This document shows positions 16,223 to 24,800 of a DNA stretch of 64,000 nucleotides, piece by piece (the first letter of the stretch is position 1; the number at the start of each line of letters is the position of its first letter). The stretch covers positions 1 to 64,000 of the IMG/VR virus record IMGVR_UViG_3300020578_000034, one strand, 5' to 3'. Origin of the DNA: a virus. Both the position numbers and the translations under genes were made by a program. The notes beneath the pieces are model-generated. The model saw only the letters and a program-made list of their open reading frames with translations. It had not been told where the DNA came from and ran no database searches.

Positions 16223-16864
16223 CTACTCGGACTTGATGCGATTCACCTCGGCGACGATGAACTCGAGGTCCTCCACCGACACCGAGTCGATCGACTTGGG
16301 CACGGGCTCCCCCTTCGTCCGCTCGTTCCAACGCTCACGCATCTTGTTCTTTTGGTCCGGCTCGAGACCCTTGGCCAGCGACACGAACGTGTTCCACAGC
16401 GAGACCTTGCCGTCCTGGACCGACTCGGCCTCGAGGTGTTGCTCGATCTCTATGGCGTCGTCGCTTCGGGCCAGGTACAGCCCGACGCCGAGAGTCTGCG
16501 CCGCCTTCTTCAGGGCGTCCGATATGGCGCCCTTGAACTCGTCGCCGAGATCGAGTATCTGGCCCTGCTTGGTTCGCTTGATCTTCTGCCCGCCGAAACC
16601 GTCGCGGGCGATCGGCTGGAAGTCCGTGGCGAAGTACTCGATCCTGACGTGGGCCACGACGAAATCCGGGTCGGCGGCGTCGCGCTCGCAACGAACGATG
16701 GTGAAGGACCACCTGTCCACCCCGAGGACCTTGTTCAGCCTGTTGATCACCTCGCTGACGGGGATGTAGGTGAGCGCCGTGCCGCCCTTGGTGACGGTCC
16801 TCTCCATCTCCTGCGGGAAGTTCTCCGCGAGGGCGGTGTACAGATTGGTGCTTTGCCCGTTCAT
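16223..16864 (-). CDS. Rad52-like single-strand annealing protein
   Basis: A 213-residue recombinase of the Rad52 group. Y-I-P-V-S-E-V-I-N-R-L-N-K-V-L-G-V-D-R-W-S-F is the typical N-terminal segment, followed by a beta sheet (V-V-A-H-V-R-I-E-Y-F) and the hallmark helix D-E-F-K-G-A-I-S-D-A-L-K-K-A-A-Q-T-L-G-V-G-L-Y-L. Such proteins form rings that anneal complementary single strands. The true start is the ATG at 16864, which overlaps the stop of the upstream gene (ATGA); a longer open frame upstream is only a shadow. The partner nuclease follows at once. Confidence 0.88.
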   Translation of the reverse strand: MNGQSTNLYTALAENFPQEMERTVTKGGTALTYIPVSEVINRLNKVLGVDRWSFTIVRCERDAADPDFVVAHVRIEYFATDFQPIARDGFGGQKIKRTKQGQILDLGDEFKGAISDALKKAAQTLGVGLYLARSDDAIEIEQHLEAESVQDGKVSLWNTFVSLAKGLEPDQKNKMRERWNERTKGEPVPKSIDSVSVEDLEFIVAEVNRIKSE

Positions 16865-17376
16865 TCCTTTGGCCTCCTGACGATGACGCTGGTTTTGCTT
16901 TCCTCGGACACCTCGCAGTACTCGTCTGCGGTGACGCCGATCCCCGAGAGAGCCTTCACCCTCCAGTACGACGGCTGCAGGTACTTCAGCATTTCCCTGC
17001 CGACCGTTTCGGGCGTCGCCCCGACCTCGCCAGTGTCGAGGTCCGTAGAGAGTTGGACGATTCGCCTGGACACCACGTCGGCGAGCTCGTCGTGCTTCCA
17101 TGACTTCCTGTCGTAGGAGGTCTTCTTCTCGAGCTTCGTGCCGTCGGCGAGGACGACCTCGGGGAGGTCGGCCATCTTCTCGGCGACTATCGCCACCGAG
17201 GAGTCGTACAGCACCGACACCTCGAGCTTGAGGCGGTTGAGCTCGGACAGGTCCGAGCACGCCGACTCGACGGTCACGGAATCGTTGGCCAGGCTCTTCG
17301 TCTCCGCGTCTATCGCCATCAGCCTGCTGATGACCTCGTTCACGAGCGACGCAATCTTGCTGGTCTCGTTGGGCAT
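16861..17376 (-). CDS. Recombination-block protein of unknown function
   Basis: A 171-residue protein with no motif that I can name. The N-terminal 75 residues are helical and acidic (probably a coiled coil); the middle has K-K-T-S-Y-D-R-K-S-W-K-H-D-E-L and the C-terminal end W-R-V-K-A-L-S-G-I-G-V-T-A-D-E-Y. Proteins of this kind, with a C-terminal segment that ends in a short basic tail, often precede single-strand annealing proteins in phage operons and may help load them. It is translated from an ATG with AGGAG upstream and overlaps the annealing gene by four bases. Confidence 0.65.
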   Translation of the reverse strand: MPNETSKIASLVNEVISRLMAIDAETKSLANDSVTVESACSDLSELNRLKLEVSVLYDSSVAIVAEKMADLPEVVLADGTKLEKKTSYDRKSWKHDELADVVSRRIVQLSTDLDTGEVGATPETVGREMLKYLQPSYWRVKALSGIGVTADEYCEVSEESKTSVIVRRPKE

Positions 17377-17402
17377 GTGTTACTTACTCCTCGCTACGTA
17401 GT

Positions 17403-18716
17403 TCACACGAGGATAGTGGCTGCTCTCCTAAATGGCAAGCCCAAACCCGCCAGGAACATGTATGCGCCTACGGCGGAGTCAACCTGGTCGTCGTGAACTT
17501 TGGCCTCGGGAAAGGAAGAGAACTCGTCGAGCCAGTCGGTCATCCAGGGCGCCCTGATGACCCTGACGTTCCCGTTGGCGGCGGCGGCGGAGAAAGGCCT
17601 CGCCCTCGTCACCTTGTCCCCGGTGGACCTTATTCCCATGAAGTCGTACCCCGGGACGACGTACCTCGAGTACTGGTCGACGAGCGCCTTCCCTGATGAA
17701 CCCGGCTCCTGCTCCATTCTCACGGACACGGCGGGCCCGTCCTCGGCGGCTGTTTGCGCGACCAGCTGCTCAACCTTGTCGCCCTTCACCCTCGCCCTCT
17801 TCACGTCGAGCACGTAGGCCACCCCGTCCTCGAAGAGCATGAGGGTTCCGACAGTCCAGTCCGGGTCGGGGTTCGATCCGCTCGGCTCGGTCGCGGCCAA
17901 GTCCCAAAACCTCACGGCCCTCGCCGTCGGGCCCATCTTGGGGACCTCGCTGGAGTCGATCACCACGAACGACGTCCTGTCGAACATCGTTCCGAGCGTC
18001 GTCGCCCACCAGTCGCCCTCCTCCAGCCTTCTCCTCTCGAGCGGATCCAGCGAGGCTAGGGCTATGCGATAGGAGTCGGCGTCAATCCCCGGGTTGTCGG
18101 TCAGCTTCGAGGGCACGAAAACCCTCCCCGAATCCGTCCCCTCGACGATGAACCTCTGTCTCACCCAGTTCGGGGCGGGGTTGGATGCCGCCCTCATCCT
18201 CAGCGGCACCAGGGAGAGGGGGCCCGTCGACGGTCTCCTGAGACGGGAGAACAGGTAGCGGTAGTCGTTCTCCCTTATCTCGGTGACCTCGTCCATGCCG
18301 ATGAACTGGAACTCGGAGCCCTTGTACCTGAGGTAGTCGTTCTGGTTGTTGAGGTATCCGAACGATATTCTCGCCCCCGACGGGAAGGTGGCCACGTAGG
18401 TGTTGTTGTTCCAGTGCACGTTCTCGTGCATGGCTATCCAGCCGCGGAACCTGTCCATGAGCGCCCCGGGAAGCGACAGGTCGGCGAAGGTCCGCCTGAA
18501 CAGGATCGCCGAGTAGCCGGGCACGTCGAGGTATTGCATGGCCGACATCAGCAGCGCGGACGATTTGCCGCCTCCCGCGGCGCCCCCGAAGAGGCCCTCG
18601 AGGCAGTTCGTCCTGAGAAAAACCTTCTGCGTCAACGAAGGCTCCTCTGGGCAAAACATGGGTTTTATCGGCTGGAGCCACTCCAGCACCTTCTCCCAAT
18701 TGACTTCTTCCATCAT
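17403..18716 (-). CDS. Terminase large subunit (packaging ATPase and nuclease)
   Basis: A 437-residue large terminase. The Walker A loop is G-G-A-A-G-G-G-K-S at residues 44-52 (preceded by C-L-E-G-L-F), an adenine-binding or arginine segment is A-I-L-F-R-R-T-F, the Walker B is F-Q-F-I-G-M-D-E-V-T, and the C-terminal RNase H-like nuclease begins with R-F-W-D-L-A-A-T-E at about 270 and has a closing K-V-H-D-D-Q-V-D-S-A motif. It docks on the portal and pumps DNA into the procapsid. Two ATGs stand in tandem; the second (18713) has better spacing from GGAG. No separate small terminase gene is apparent in the window. It is the first gene of the leftward operon, beside the divergent portal gene. 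Confidence 0.93.
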   Translation of the reverse strand: MMEEVNWEKVLEWLQPIKPMFCPEEPSLTQKVFLRTNCLEGLFGGAAGGGKSSALLMSAMQYLDVPGYSAILFRRTFADLSLPGALMDRFRGWIAMHENVHWNNNTYVATFPSGARISFGYLNNQNDYLRYKGSEFQFIGMDEVTEIRENDYRYLFSRLRRPSTGPLSLVPLRMRAASNPAPNWVRQRFIVEGTDSGRVFVPSKLTDNPGIDADSYRIALASLDPLERRRLEEGDWWATTLGTMFDRTSFVVIDSSEVPKMGPTARAVRFWDLAATEPSGSNPDPDWTVGTLMLFEDGVAYVLDVKRARVKGDKVEQLVAQTAAEDGPAVSVRMEQEPGSSGKALVDQYSRYVVPGYDFMGIRSTGDKVTRARPFSAAAANGNVRVIRAPWMTDWLDEFSSFPEAKVHDDQVDSAVGAYMFLAGLGLPFRRAATILV

Positions 18717-18781
18717 CGCTCCGAGCTTGTCCGGGTACTACATTATAGGTGTCGGCACAAATTCCAGGACGTAAATCCGCC
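18717..18781. promoter_or_regulatory. Divergent intergenic region between terminase and head genes
   Basis: This 65-base strand switch separates the leftward terminase/tail operon from the rightward head operon, so both must be started in or near it unless transcription comes from outside. It contains an AT-rich patch (CATTATAGG at 18741-18749) that could be a -10 region. No -35 box at standard spacing is clear, and I see no terminator. The assignment as a promoter region is by position. Confidence 0.4.
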
Positions 18782-18961
18782 ATGAACAAGTTCCAAATAG
18801 CTATCCAGAAAATAGCCACGAGACAATCAGTCGCTAACTTGCTGATGTCTTCATTTATACTGTTTACGGCAATAGGAACCTTCTTGATCAACCCACCGCT
18901 CGGCTTCATCGTATTCGGGGTCACCGCGGGGGCGGTCGGCTATCTGCTCGGCAAGGAGTAA
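18782..18961 (+). CDS. Small membrane protein, two helices
   Basis: A 59-residue protein with two predicted membrane helices, residues 20-36 (L-L-M-S-S-F-I-L-F-T-A-I-G-T-F) and 40-57 (L-G-F-I-V-F-G-V-T-A-G-A-V-G-Y-L-L), a basic N-terminus and a short charged C-terminus. The size and topology would suit a holin or a membrane-anchored inhibitor, but no lysis gene lies next to it, so this is only a possibility. The ATG at 18782 is the likely start; a GTG at 18749 would add 11 residues with no better ribosome-binding site. Its end lies nine bases before the portal gene, and its AAGGAG may serve that gene. Confidence 0.6.
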   Translation: MNKFQIAIQKIATRQSVANLLMSSFILFTAIGTFLINPPLGFIVFGVTAGAVGYLLGKE

Positions 18962-18970
18962 TCGTAGAAA

Positions 18971-21190
18971 ATGGCGTGGAACTCCCGAACCAACAAGAAC
19001 CTCGGAACTGACAGGACGAAGGCGCTGAATCCCGGCGCCCCGGTGGCCTACAACCCATCGCAGGTCGGCAGGCCGTACCGGGACTCGTGGGACATCGAGC
19101 GCGCATACCGCGAGGGATTCCAGAAGGTCACCTGGGTGAATCGTTGCATCGACGCAATTTCCGGGAACCAATCTCGCCTACCCATGATCCTGCGGGAGGA
19201 CAACAACCCGTCGGGGAGAGTGGTCAGGAAGACGGACAGGAAGATACTGGACATCTTCAACACCAAGGCGAACATGGGGGAGAACTCGTTCGTGTTCCGC
19301 TACAGGTTGTCGTCGCAACTGCTCATGTCGTCGCGCGGGGCCTTCATCGAGAAGATCAGGGGGCGCGACGGCGAGCTGATCGCCCTCCAGTTGCTGCCAC
19401 CCCAGCACACCGCCCCGATACCCGACCCGAAGAAGTTCGTGTCCGGCTTCGAGGTGGACATGCGCAACGGAACGAAGGTGACGCTCAAACCGGACGACGT
19501 GGTCTGGATCAGGAAGCCGCACCCCCTAGACCCGTACCTGTCGCTCACGCCAATGGAGTCCGCTGGCATAGCCATAGAGATAGAGAATCTCTCCAAGCTC
19601 TACAACAGGAACTTCCTGCTCAACGACGGTAGGCCGGGCGGCCTGCTGGTCGTCAGGGGCGAGATAGACGACGACGACAAGGACGAGTTGCGCAACCGGT
19701 TCAGGGGAAACGTCGCTAGGGCGGGGGCCGTGACCGTGCTGTCCTCGGACGAGGGCGTCGACTTCGTGGACACAGGCCAAAGCCCGAGGGACGCAAACTA
19801 CGTGCAGATGCGCCAGATACAGAAGGAGGAGATTCTCGCCGCCTTCGGAGTCCCCGAGTCCGTGATCGGCAACGCCGCCGGCCGGACGTTCGCCAACGCC
19901 GCCGAGGAGCACAAGGTGTTCTGGAACGAGACGATGCTCCCGCACCTCGAGACGATCGCCCGCGCCCTCGACGAGCTCGACGACGAGTACTACATCGACT
20001 TCGACGTTACCGACGTGCCCGTCCTGGTGCTCTACAAACAGGAGCGAGACAGGTACCTGATGAGCGAGTACCAGACAGGCTTGATCAGCGGCAACGAGTA
20101 CAGGGAGGGCGCGGGGCGCAAGGTGATCGACTCCGAGCTGATGAACGCCATGCTCGCCAACCCGAACCTGACACCGATCGGGTACACGAACAAGAAGTTC
20201 GTCCAGCAGCAGATGGGCATTCCGGGGATGGGCGGCGCCCCGCCGCCGGCGGGCGCACCCGGCGGACCGATGATTCCCGGCATGGGGCAAATGCCACCGG
20301 TTCCGGGCGCCCCGGGAGTCGAGGGGGTCGCACCCGCCCCGCAGGAGGGCATGACGGCGGCGCTGCAGGCGGAGGAGGTCGCGGCAGCGCAAGCCGGGCA
20401 GATGGGGCAGGCGTCGGCGTTCGGTGACCAGGTGACGACGAAGTCGCTGTGGGACGAATGGGACGAGAAGGCCGAGAACTCGCTCGACAGGTGGACCGAG
20501 ATACTGGACTCGTCCCTTGAGCGTTTCGTGGAGCGCCAGCAGAGGGTGATACTCGAGAAAGCCGCCGGCTCCAAATCGAGGAAGTCGCTGGAGGCGGGGA
20601 GCCTCGACTACGAGAGTATCTTCGACCAGAGGATATGGGATAAGCAGCTGGCGGAGGACATGCGCCCGATCCTCAGCGGGATAATGAACGACGCCGCGAC
20701 GCTCGTCTCCCAGGAGGTCGGAATGCAGGCCGAGATAGACGAGAAGGAGGCGGCGGAGCACCTGAAGGAACAGATCGAGAGATTCCAGCAGATGAACGCC
20801 ACCACCGCCAAGGAGATAGAGGGTGCCGTGCTGATATCGCTCTCCCTCGGCGACGGCGAGGACAAGATGGGGATGCTGAAGGCCGCCCTGCTGGCGATAT
20901 TCGTCAACCTGCTGTCCAAGCGGAAGAGGAAGACTGCGGAGCACGAGTCCCACACCGCCTACAACGCCGGGGCGTTCTACGCAGGTCGCTCGGTCGGCGC
21001 GGCCACGAAAACCTGGGTATCGGAAAGAGACGCGAAGGTCAGGCCCGAGCACGCCGCCATGCACGGCGAGACGGTTGCGATTTACGAGCCGTTCGTCTTC
21101 GGCGGAAATTCCATCAGGTACCCGGGTGATCCGATGGCGGCGATCAACTTGACGATGAATTGCCGGTGCAAAGTGAGGTTCGGGTTCTGA
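18971..21190 (+). CDS. Portal protein fused to a Mu gpF-like C-terminal domain
   Basis: A 739-residue fusion. Residues 1-410 are an HK97-type portal: W-V-N-R-C-I-D-A-I-S-G near 55, a L-Q-L-L-P-P-Q-H segment, then G-V-P-E-S-V-I-G near 298 and the F-A-N-A-A-E-E-H-K-V-F-W motif. The portal forms the dodecameric DNA gate. A Gly/Pro/Met-rich linker spans about 415-465. The C-terminal part ends with a MuF-type signature: S-E-R-D-A-K-V-R-P-E-H-A-A-M-H-G at about 683-698, P-G-D-P, and the final N-C-R-C. MuF domains sit inside the capsid near the portal, and in other phages carry effectors. A fused portal-MuF protein places that domain at the portal in twelve copies. Confidence 0.9.
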   Translation: MAWNSRTNKNLGTDRTKALNPGAPVAYNPSQVGRPYRDSWDIERAYREGFQKVTWVNRCIDAISGNQSRLPMILREDNNPSGRVVRKTDRKILDIFNTKANMGENSFVFRYRLSSQLLMSSRGAFIEKIRGRDGELIALQLLPPQHTAPIPDPKKFVSGFEVDMRNGTKVTLKPDDVVWIRKPHPLDPYLSLTPMESAGIAIEIENLSKLYNRNFLLNDGRPGGLLVVRGEIDDDDKDELRNRFRGNVARAGAVTVLSSDEGVDFVDTGQSPRDANYVQMRQIQKEEILAAFGVPESVIGNAAGRTFANAAEEHKVFWNETMLPHLETIARALDELDDEYYIDFDVTDVPVLVLYKQERDRYLMSEYQTGLISGNEYREGAGRKVIDSELMNAMLANPNLTPIGYTNKKFVQQQMGIPGMGGAPPPAGAPGGPMIPGMGQMPPVPGAPGVEGVAPAPQEGMTAALQAEEVAAAQAGQMGQASAFGDQVTTKSLWDEWDEKAENSLDRWTEILDSSLERFVERQQRVILEKAAGSKSRKSLEAGSLDYESIFDQRIWDKQLAEDMRPILSGIMNDAATLVSQEVGMQAEIDEKEAAEHLKEQIERFQQMNATTAKEIEGAVLISLSLGDGEDKMGMLKAALLAIFVNLLSKRKRKTAEHESHTAYNAGAFYAGRSVGAATKTWVSERDAKVRPEHAAMHGETVAIYEPFVFGGNSIRYPGDPMAAINLTMNCRCKVRFGF

Positions 21191-21219
21191 TTTAGTAAAC
21201 ATCGTTTCGGTTTACTAAA
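21191..21219 (+). repeat. Perfect inverted repeat after the portal gene
   Basis: TTTAGTAAAC, nine bases, GTTTACTAAA: a perfect 10-bp inverted repeat directly after the portal stop codon and 58 bases before the polyprotein gene. It is AT-rich in GC-rich DNA. No T-run follows, so an intrinsic terminator is unlikely. An operator for a dimeric regulator or an RNA element controlling the transition from portal to the 16-kb polyprotein gene are the better readings. Confidence 0.6.
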
Positions 21220-21276
21220 ACGAATACGAAAACCTTACGCCAGAAACAATTCTCGTCGTTTATTATGTAACGAGAC
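21220..21276 (+). promoter_or_regulatory. Leader of the giant polyprotein gene, possible promoter
   Basis: The leader is AT-rich. TATTAT at about 21261-21266 resembles a -10 box, but it lies only about 10 bases before the ATG, so transcription from it would give an almost leaderless message. No -35 box at correct spacing is evident. AACGAG is a weak ribosome-binding site. Weakly supported. Confidence 0.25.
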
Positions 21277-21801
21277 ATGGCCAACCAGCAAACTTCCGAC
21301 GATCTGGACTATCTCTACAAGTCTCTCAACGGTCAGATAAACGTCGATGAGGCGCAGGGCATAGTCGAGGCGTTCGTCGCCGGCGTCGGCAACAAGGACT
21401 CCGTGGGTGACATCTGTCTGCCGGGTTGCTTCACTTCTTCCCTCAAGCGCAGGAAGCCTCGCGTCGTCTGGGGTCACGACTGGAACTCCCCGATCGGCAA
21501 GGTGCTCGAGATCTACGAGGTCGGGCCCAACGATCCGCGCCTGCCGGCAAAGATGCGCAAGGCTGGCATAGGCGGCCTCTACGCGAGGGTGCAGTTCAAC
21601 CTCAAGGCGGAGAAGGGCAGGGAGGCCTTCGCCAACGTGTCGTTCTTCGGCATGGAGCAGGAGTGGTCCATCGGATACAAGACCCTGGACGCGGTGTTCG
21701 ACCCGGTGCAGACCGCCAACCTCCTGAAGGAAGTGGAGCTCTATGAGGTGTCGCCCGTCTTGCACGGAGCCAACCAGCTGACGGGGACGATATCGATCAA
21801 G
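21277..21801 (+). other. Domain: HK97-family prohead maturation protease
   Basis: Residues 1-175. The motif order is that of the U35/S78 herpes-assemblin-like fold: G-I-V-E-A-F-V-A-G-V-G-N-K-D-S-V-G-D (strand and loop), P-G-C-F, V-V-W-G-H-D-W-N-S-P-I-G-K with His67, then E-W-S-I-G-Y-K with Ser131, and V-E-L-Y-E-V-S-P-V-L-H-G-A-N at the end. In phages with this enzyme it sits in the core of the procapsid, cleaves capsid and core proteins, and then destroys itself. Confidence 0.9.
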
Positions 21802-24800
21802 GCCGACGAGGCCGAGACGCAGACCAAGGAGGGGAAGGGTCCTTGCTGGCCCGGATACAAACAGGTCGGCATGAAGAAGGGCAAGCGCGGGAGGATGGTT
21901 CCCAACTGCGTGCCCATCAACGGCAAATCGCTCGAGGACGAGTGTTGCCCGGAGGAGAAGGCGGGCAAGCCCGTCTTGCGCGACCCCAAGGGCGGACTCA
22001 CGGCGGCTGGTCGGGCCCATTTCAAGAGAACCGAGGGCGCAAATCTGAAACCGGGCGTGAGGGGCGCGGCCGACACGCCGGAGAAAATGCGCAGGAAGGG
22101 TTCCTTCCTCACCCGCTTCTTCACCAACCCGAGTGGTCCGATGAAGAAGCCGAACGGCAAGCCCTCGAGGCTCGCCCTTTCGGCCGCGGCGTGGGGTGAG
22201 CCGGTGCCGCAGAACGCGTCCGACGCATCAGCGTTGGCGGCGAAGGGTCGTCGCCTGCTCGAGAGGTACGAGAACTCGAAGAAGAAGAAGAACAAGAAGA
22301 AGGACGACTCGGACTCGGTGGAGAACAAGAACTACGTCGCGGCCATCTACTCCGCCACGAGTGCGCAGCAGAACGAGACGTTCGGCAGGGCATCCGAGCT
22401 GACCAGGGCGCTGGCCGCGAGGTTCGGCGGCCCCGTGAGACTGGTGACGGCCGACAACGACATAGCGGTGTTCGAGATGGGCGCTGGCGCGTCGGTGGAG
22501 ACGATGAGGGTCGCGTACCACTACGACGGCGACGAGTTCATGTTCGGCACGGCTCAGCAGGTGAAGCCCGAGACCGTCTACATCCCGATCAACCAGACGA
22601 CATCCGGCCAGACTGTCGGCGGGGTCACGACGGGAATAACCCCGAACGTCGGGCACCACGCAGGCCACGTCGGTCACGAGGGGCACTGCTGTCCTTCCTG
22701 CGGAAACGGCGGCAACTGCGACGCATCGGTGGCGCTCACGCGGGGCGAGAGTCCGAGGATCGCCTTCATGAAACTGAAGTCGCTCGGCGACCAGCTCAAT
22801 TTTGAGGTCGTGCCGGTCAACGGAGGTTTCCTCCTGAAGGGGTTCGGGTTCCTTTCCGTTGAGGCGCAGAACTTCGTCGTCAACAAGATAGAGCAGGGAA
22901 TGAGCCGGAAGTTCGTGAACCCGGCGGGGATGGCCATGCGCAGGGGTCTCGGCGTTCCGAACATAAGTGGTGCCGTGCGCGGTTTCAACGTCGACATGAA
23001 CCCGTTCACCGCGAGGGACGCCGACCTGGACAAGCTGGTGCTCGAGGGCAACCCGCTCGTCAACATGGGCCGCGGAGTGCCGGACCCGACGCCGTTCGGG
23101 ATCCCGGATGGGCCGCGCTTCGGTGATCCGAACGTTCCGAGGGTTTCCGACAGAATGAATCAAAGACGCCCGCTGATGATGCCGGCGGTGCCCGAGCCGA
23201 CCGAGGTCCCGGAACCAGCCAAGGAACCAAAGCCGGTGACGGAACCGTCGCCGTTCGTGCCCAAGCCGAACAGGCCCCCGACCCCAGTTCCGCAACCGGA
23301 ACCGGAGACGGAGCCGGTCGTGCCCGTTCCCGTGCCCGAGCCGGAGAGAGAGCCGGTCCCGGTGCGTCCGCAACCAATCAGGCCGACGGTGCCCGTGCGC
23401 CCCCTCGTTCCGACTGGCAGGAGGCGTATTCCAAAGAGGTTGGCGGAGGACTTGGCGCGAGCAGATTCGTTCGACCGCCCGAGCAGGCAGACCAGGCAGC
23501 GTCGTCTCAGGGACGAGGGAATCGACGAAATGCGGAGACTGATGCTGCTCGACGGACCGGAAGCCGGAATGACTTATCCGTCCGACAGGCAAAGCGACAA
23601 CCCGAAGAGCAAGTGGAGGGGCGAGAGGGCAACCATGTTCCTCACATACGATCCGGAGCTTAGGCGCCCGACGGATCCAGATGAAGTCGTACTCCACGAC
23701 AAAGTTCGGAAACAAATGATGGATGCGATTACGAGCGGCGATCCCGACGCCATTTACTCCATGGAAGATCTCACGAATGCAACAAGGAATAGGTTCGGGG
23801 CATGGGATCTGGACACCCCCGAGACCATCAGGATAATGAGAGAAGGGGAGGCGGCCGGGGATACGCCAGAGGAAATTCTGGAGAGAATTCGCGACGCCCA
23901 CGACGCCGCACGCGGCGACATCAGCGATATTGATGGCCCGGAAGCCGGGATGAGCGACCCGGACTCGCGCCGATTCGTGGGGCGGACAGACGTCGAGTCC
24001 CGGGAACGGGAATTCTACGAATTGATGCTGGACGAACGAAGGGCCGACGAAGCACTCACGACTGGCGACACGAGCGTTCTGCGTCCCCGAATACTCGACG
24101 ATATTTTGGAATATCTCGGAGACGAGAACGAAGACGATCCGGATTACGTCCCGTCTGCCGATGAGATCGCCTCTTTGGCGCAGGAATTGGCAGAGGAGGC
24201 AGTCGAAAAATTCATAAACGAGGATAATTACGTTGGCGGCTCGTCCCGCAACCCTGTGTACAGGGGAAGGAACAACAGGGACCTGTGGCCCAGGCGCGAC
24301 GAAATCTTCAGGAAATTCAGCGGAGGCGACGGGGAAGCCGGAATGAGCAGAGGCGGAGGCGGCCCCGACGAATTGGCCGACAGATTCCGTAAGGCCCGAG
24401 AGGAGAGAGAGCAGCCCGGCAGCAGAGGTCTCGACGACGATACGTCGGCAATGTTTAGACAGGCTGAGGATTCTTTGCGCGGAAGTTTCCGTCCGAAGAC
24501 CAACGAAGTTGATAGGTACGAGTACAGCGACCGAGACAACATCAACGCCATGCGGTCGCAGGCCGAAATAATGAGGACGGACTACAACGACGAAGAAGCC
24601 GCCCAACTCTTTGAGCAGGCCGCGGACATCCTTGAAGATCGACTCGCGATGCCCAAGGATGACGACATCGTCGACGCAGAGATAGTAAGGACCTACGGGC
24701 AACTGGACGAACTCATTGAGAGCCCTTGGCGTCCTGCCGAAAACATAACTCTCCACCTGGATCCGGTGGACGGAAGTATTCGCGAAGCCGATGCCTACGA

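Noticed and set aside
16865-17260. N-terminal extension of the Rad52-like protein starting at 17260
   Set aside because: The extension is an Arg-rich shadow of the upstream gene. The ATG at 16864 overlaps the upstream stop and begins the conserved domain.
18749-18781. GTG at 18749 as start of the small membrane protein
   Set aside because: It falls in the strand-switch region where a promoter is expected and adds a polar leader with no clear ribosome-binding site. The ATG at 18782 is simpler, though not proven.
21191-21219. Intrinsic terminator after the portal gene
   Set aside because: The stem is AT-rich and no T-run follows; the next gene is on the same strand and needs transcription.
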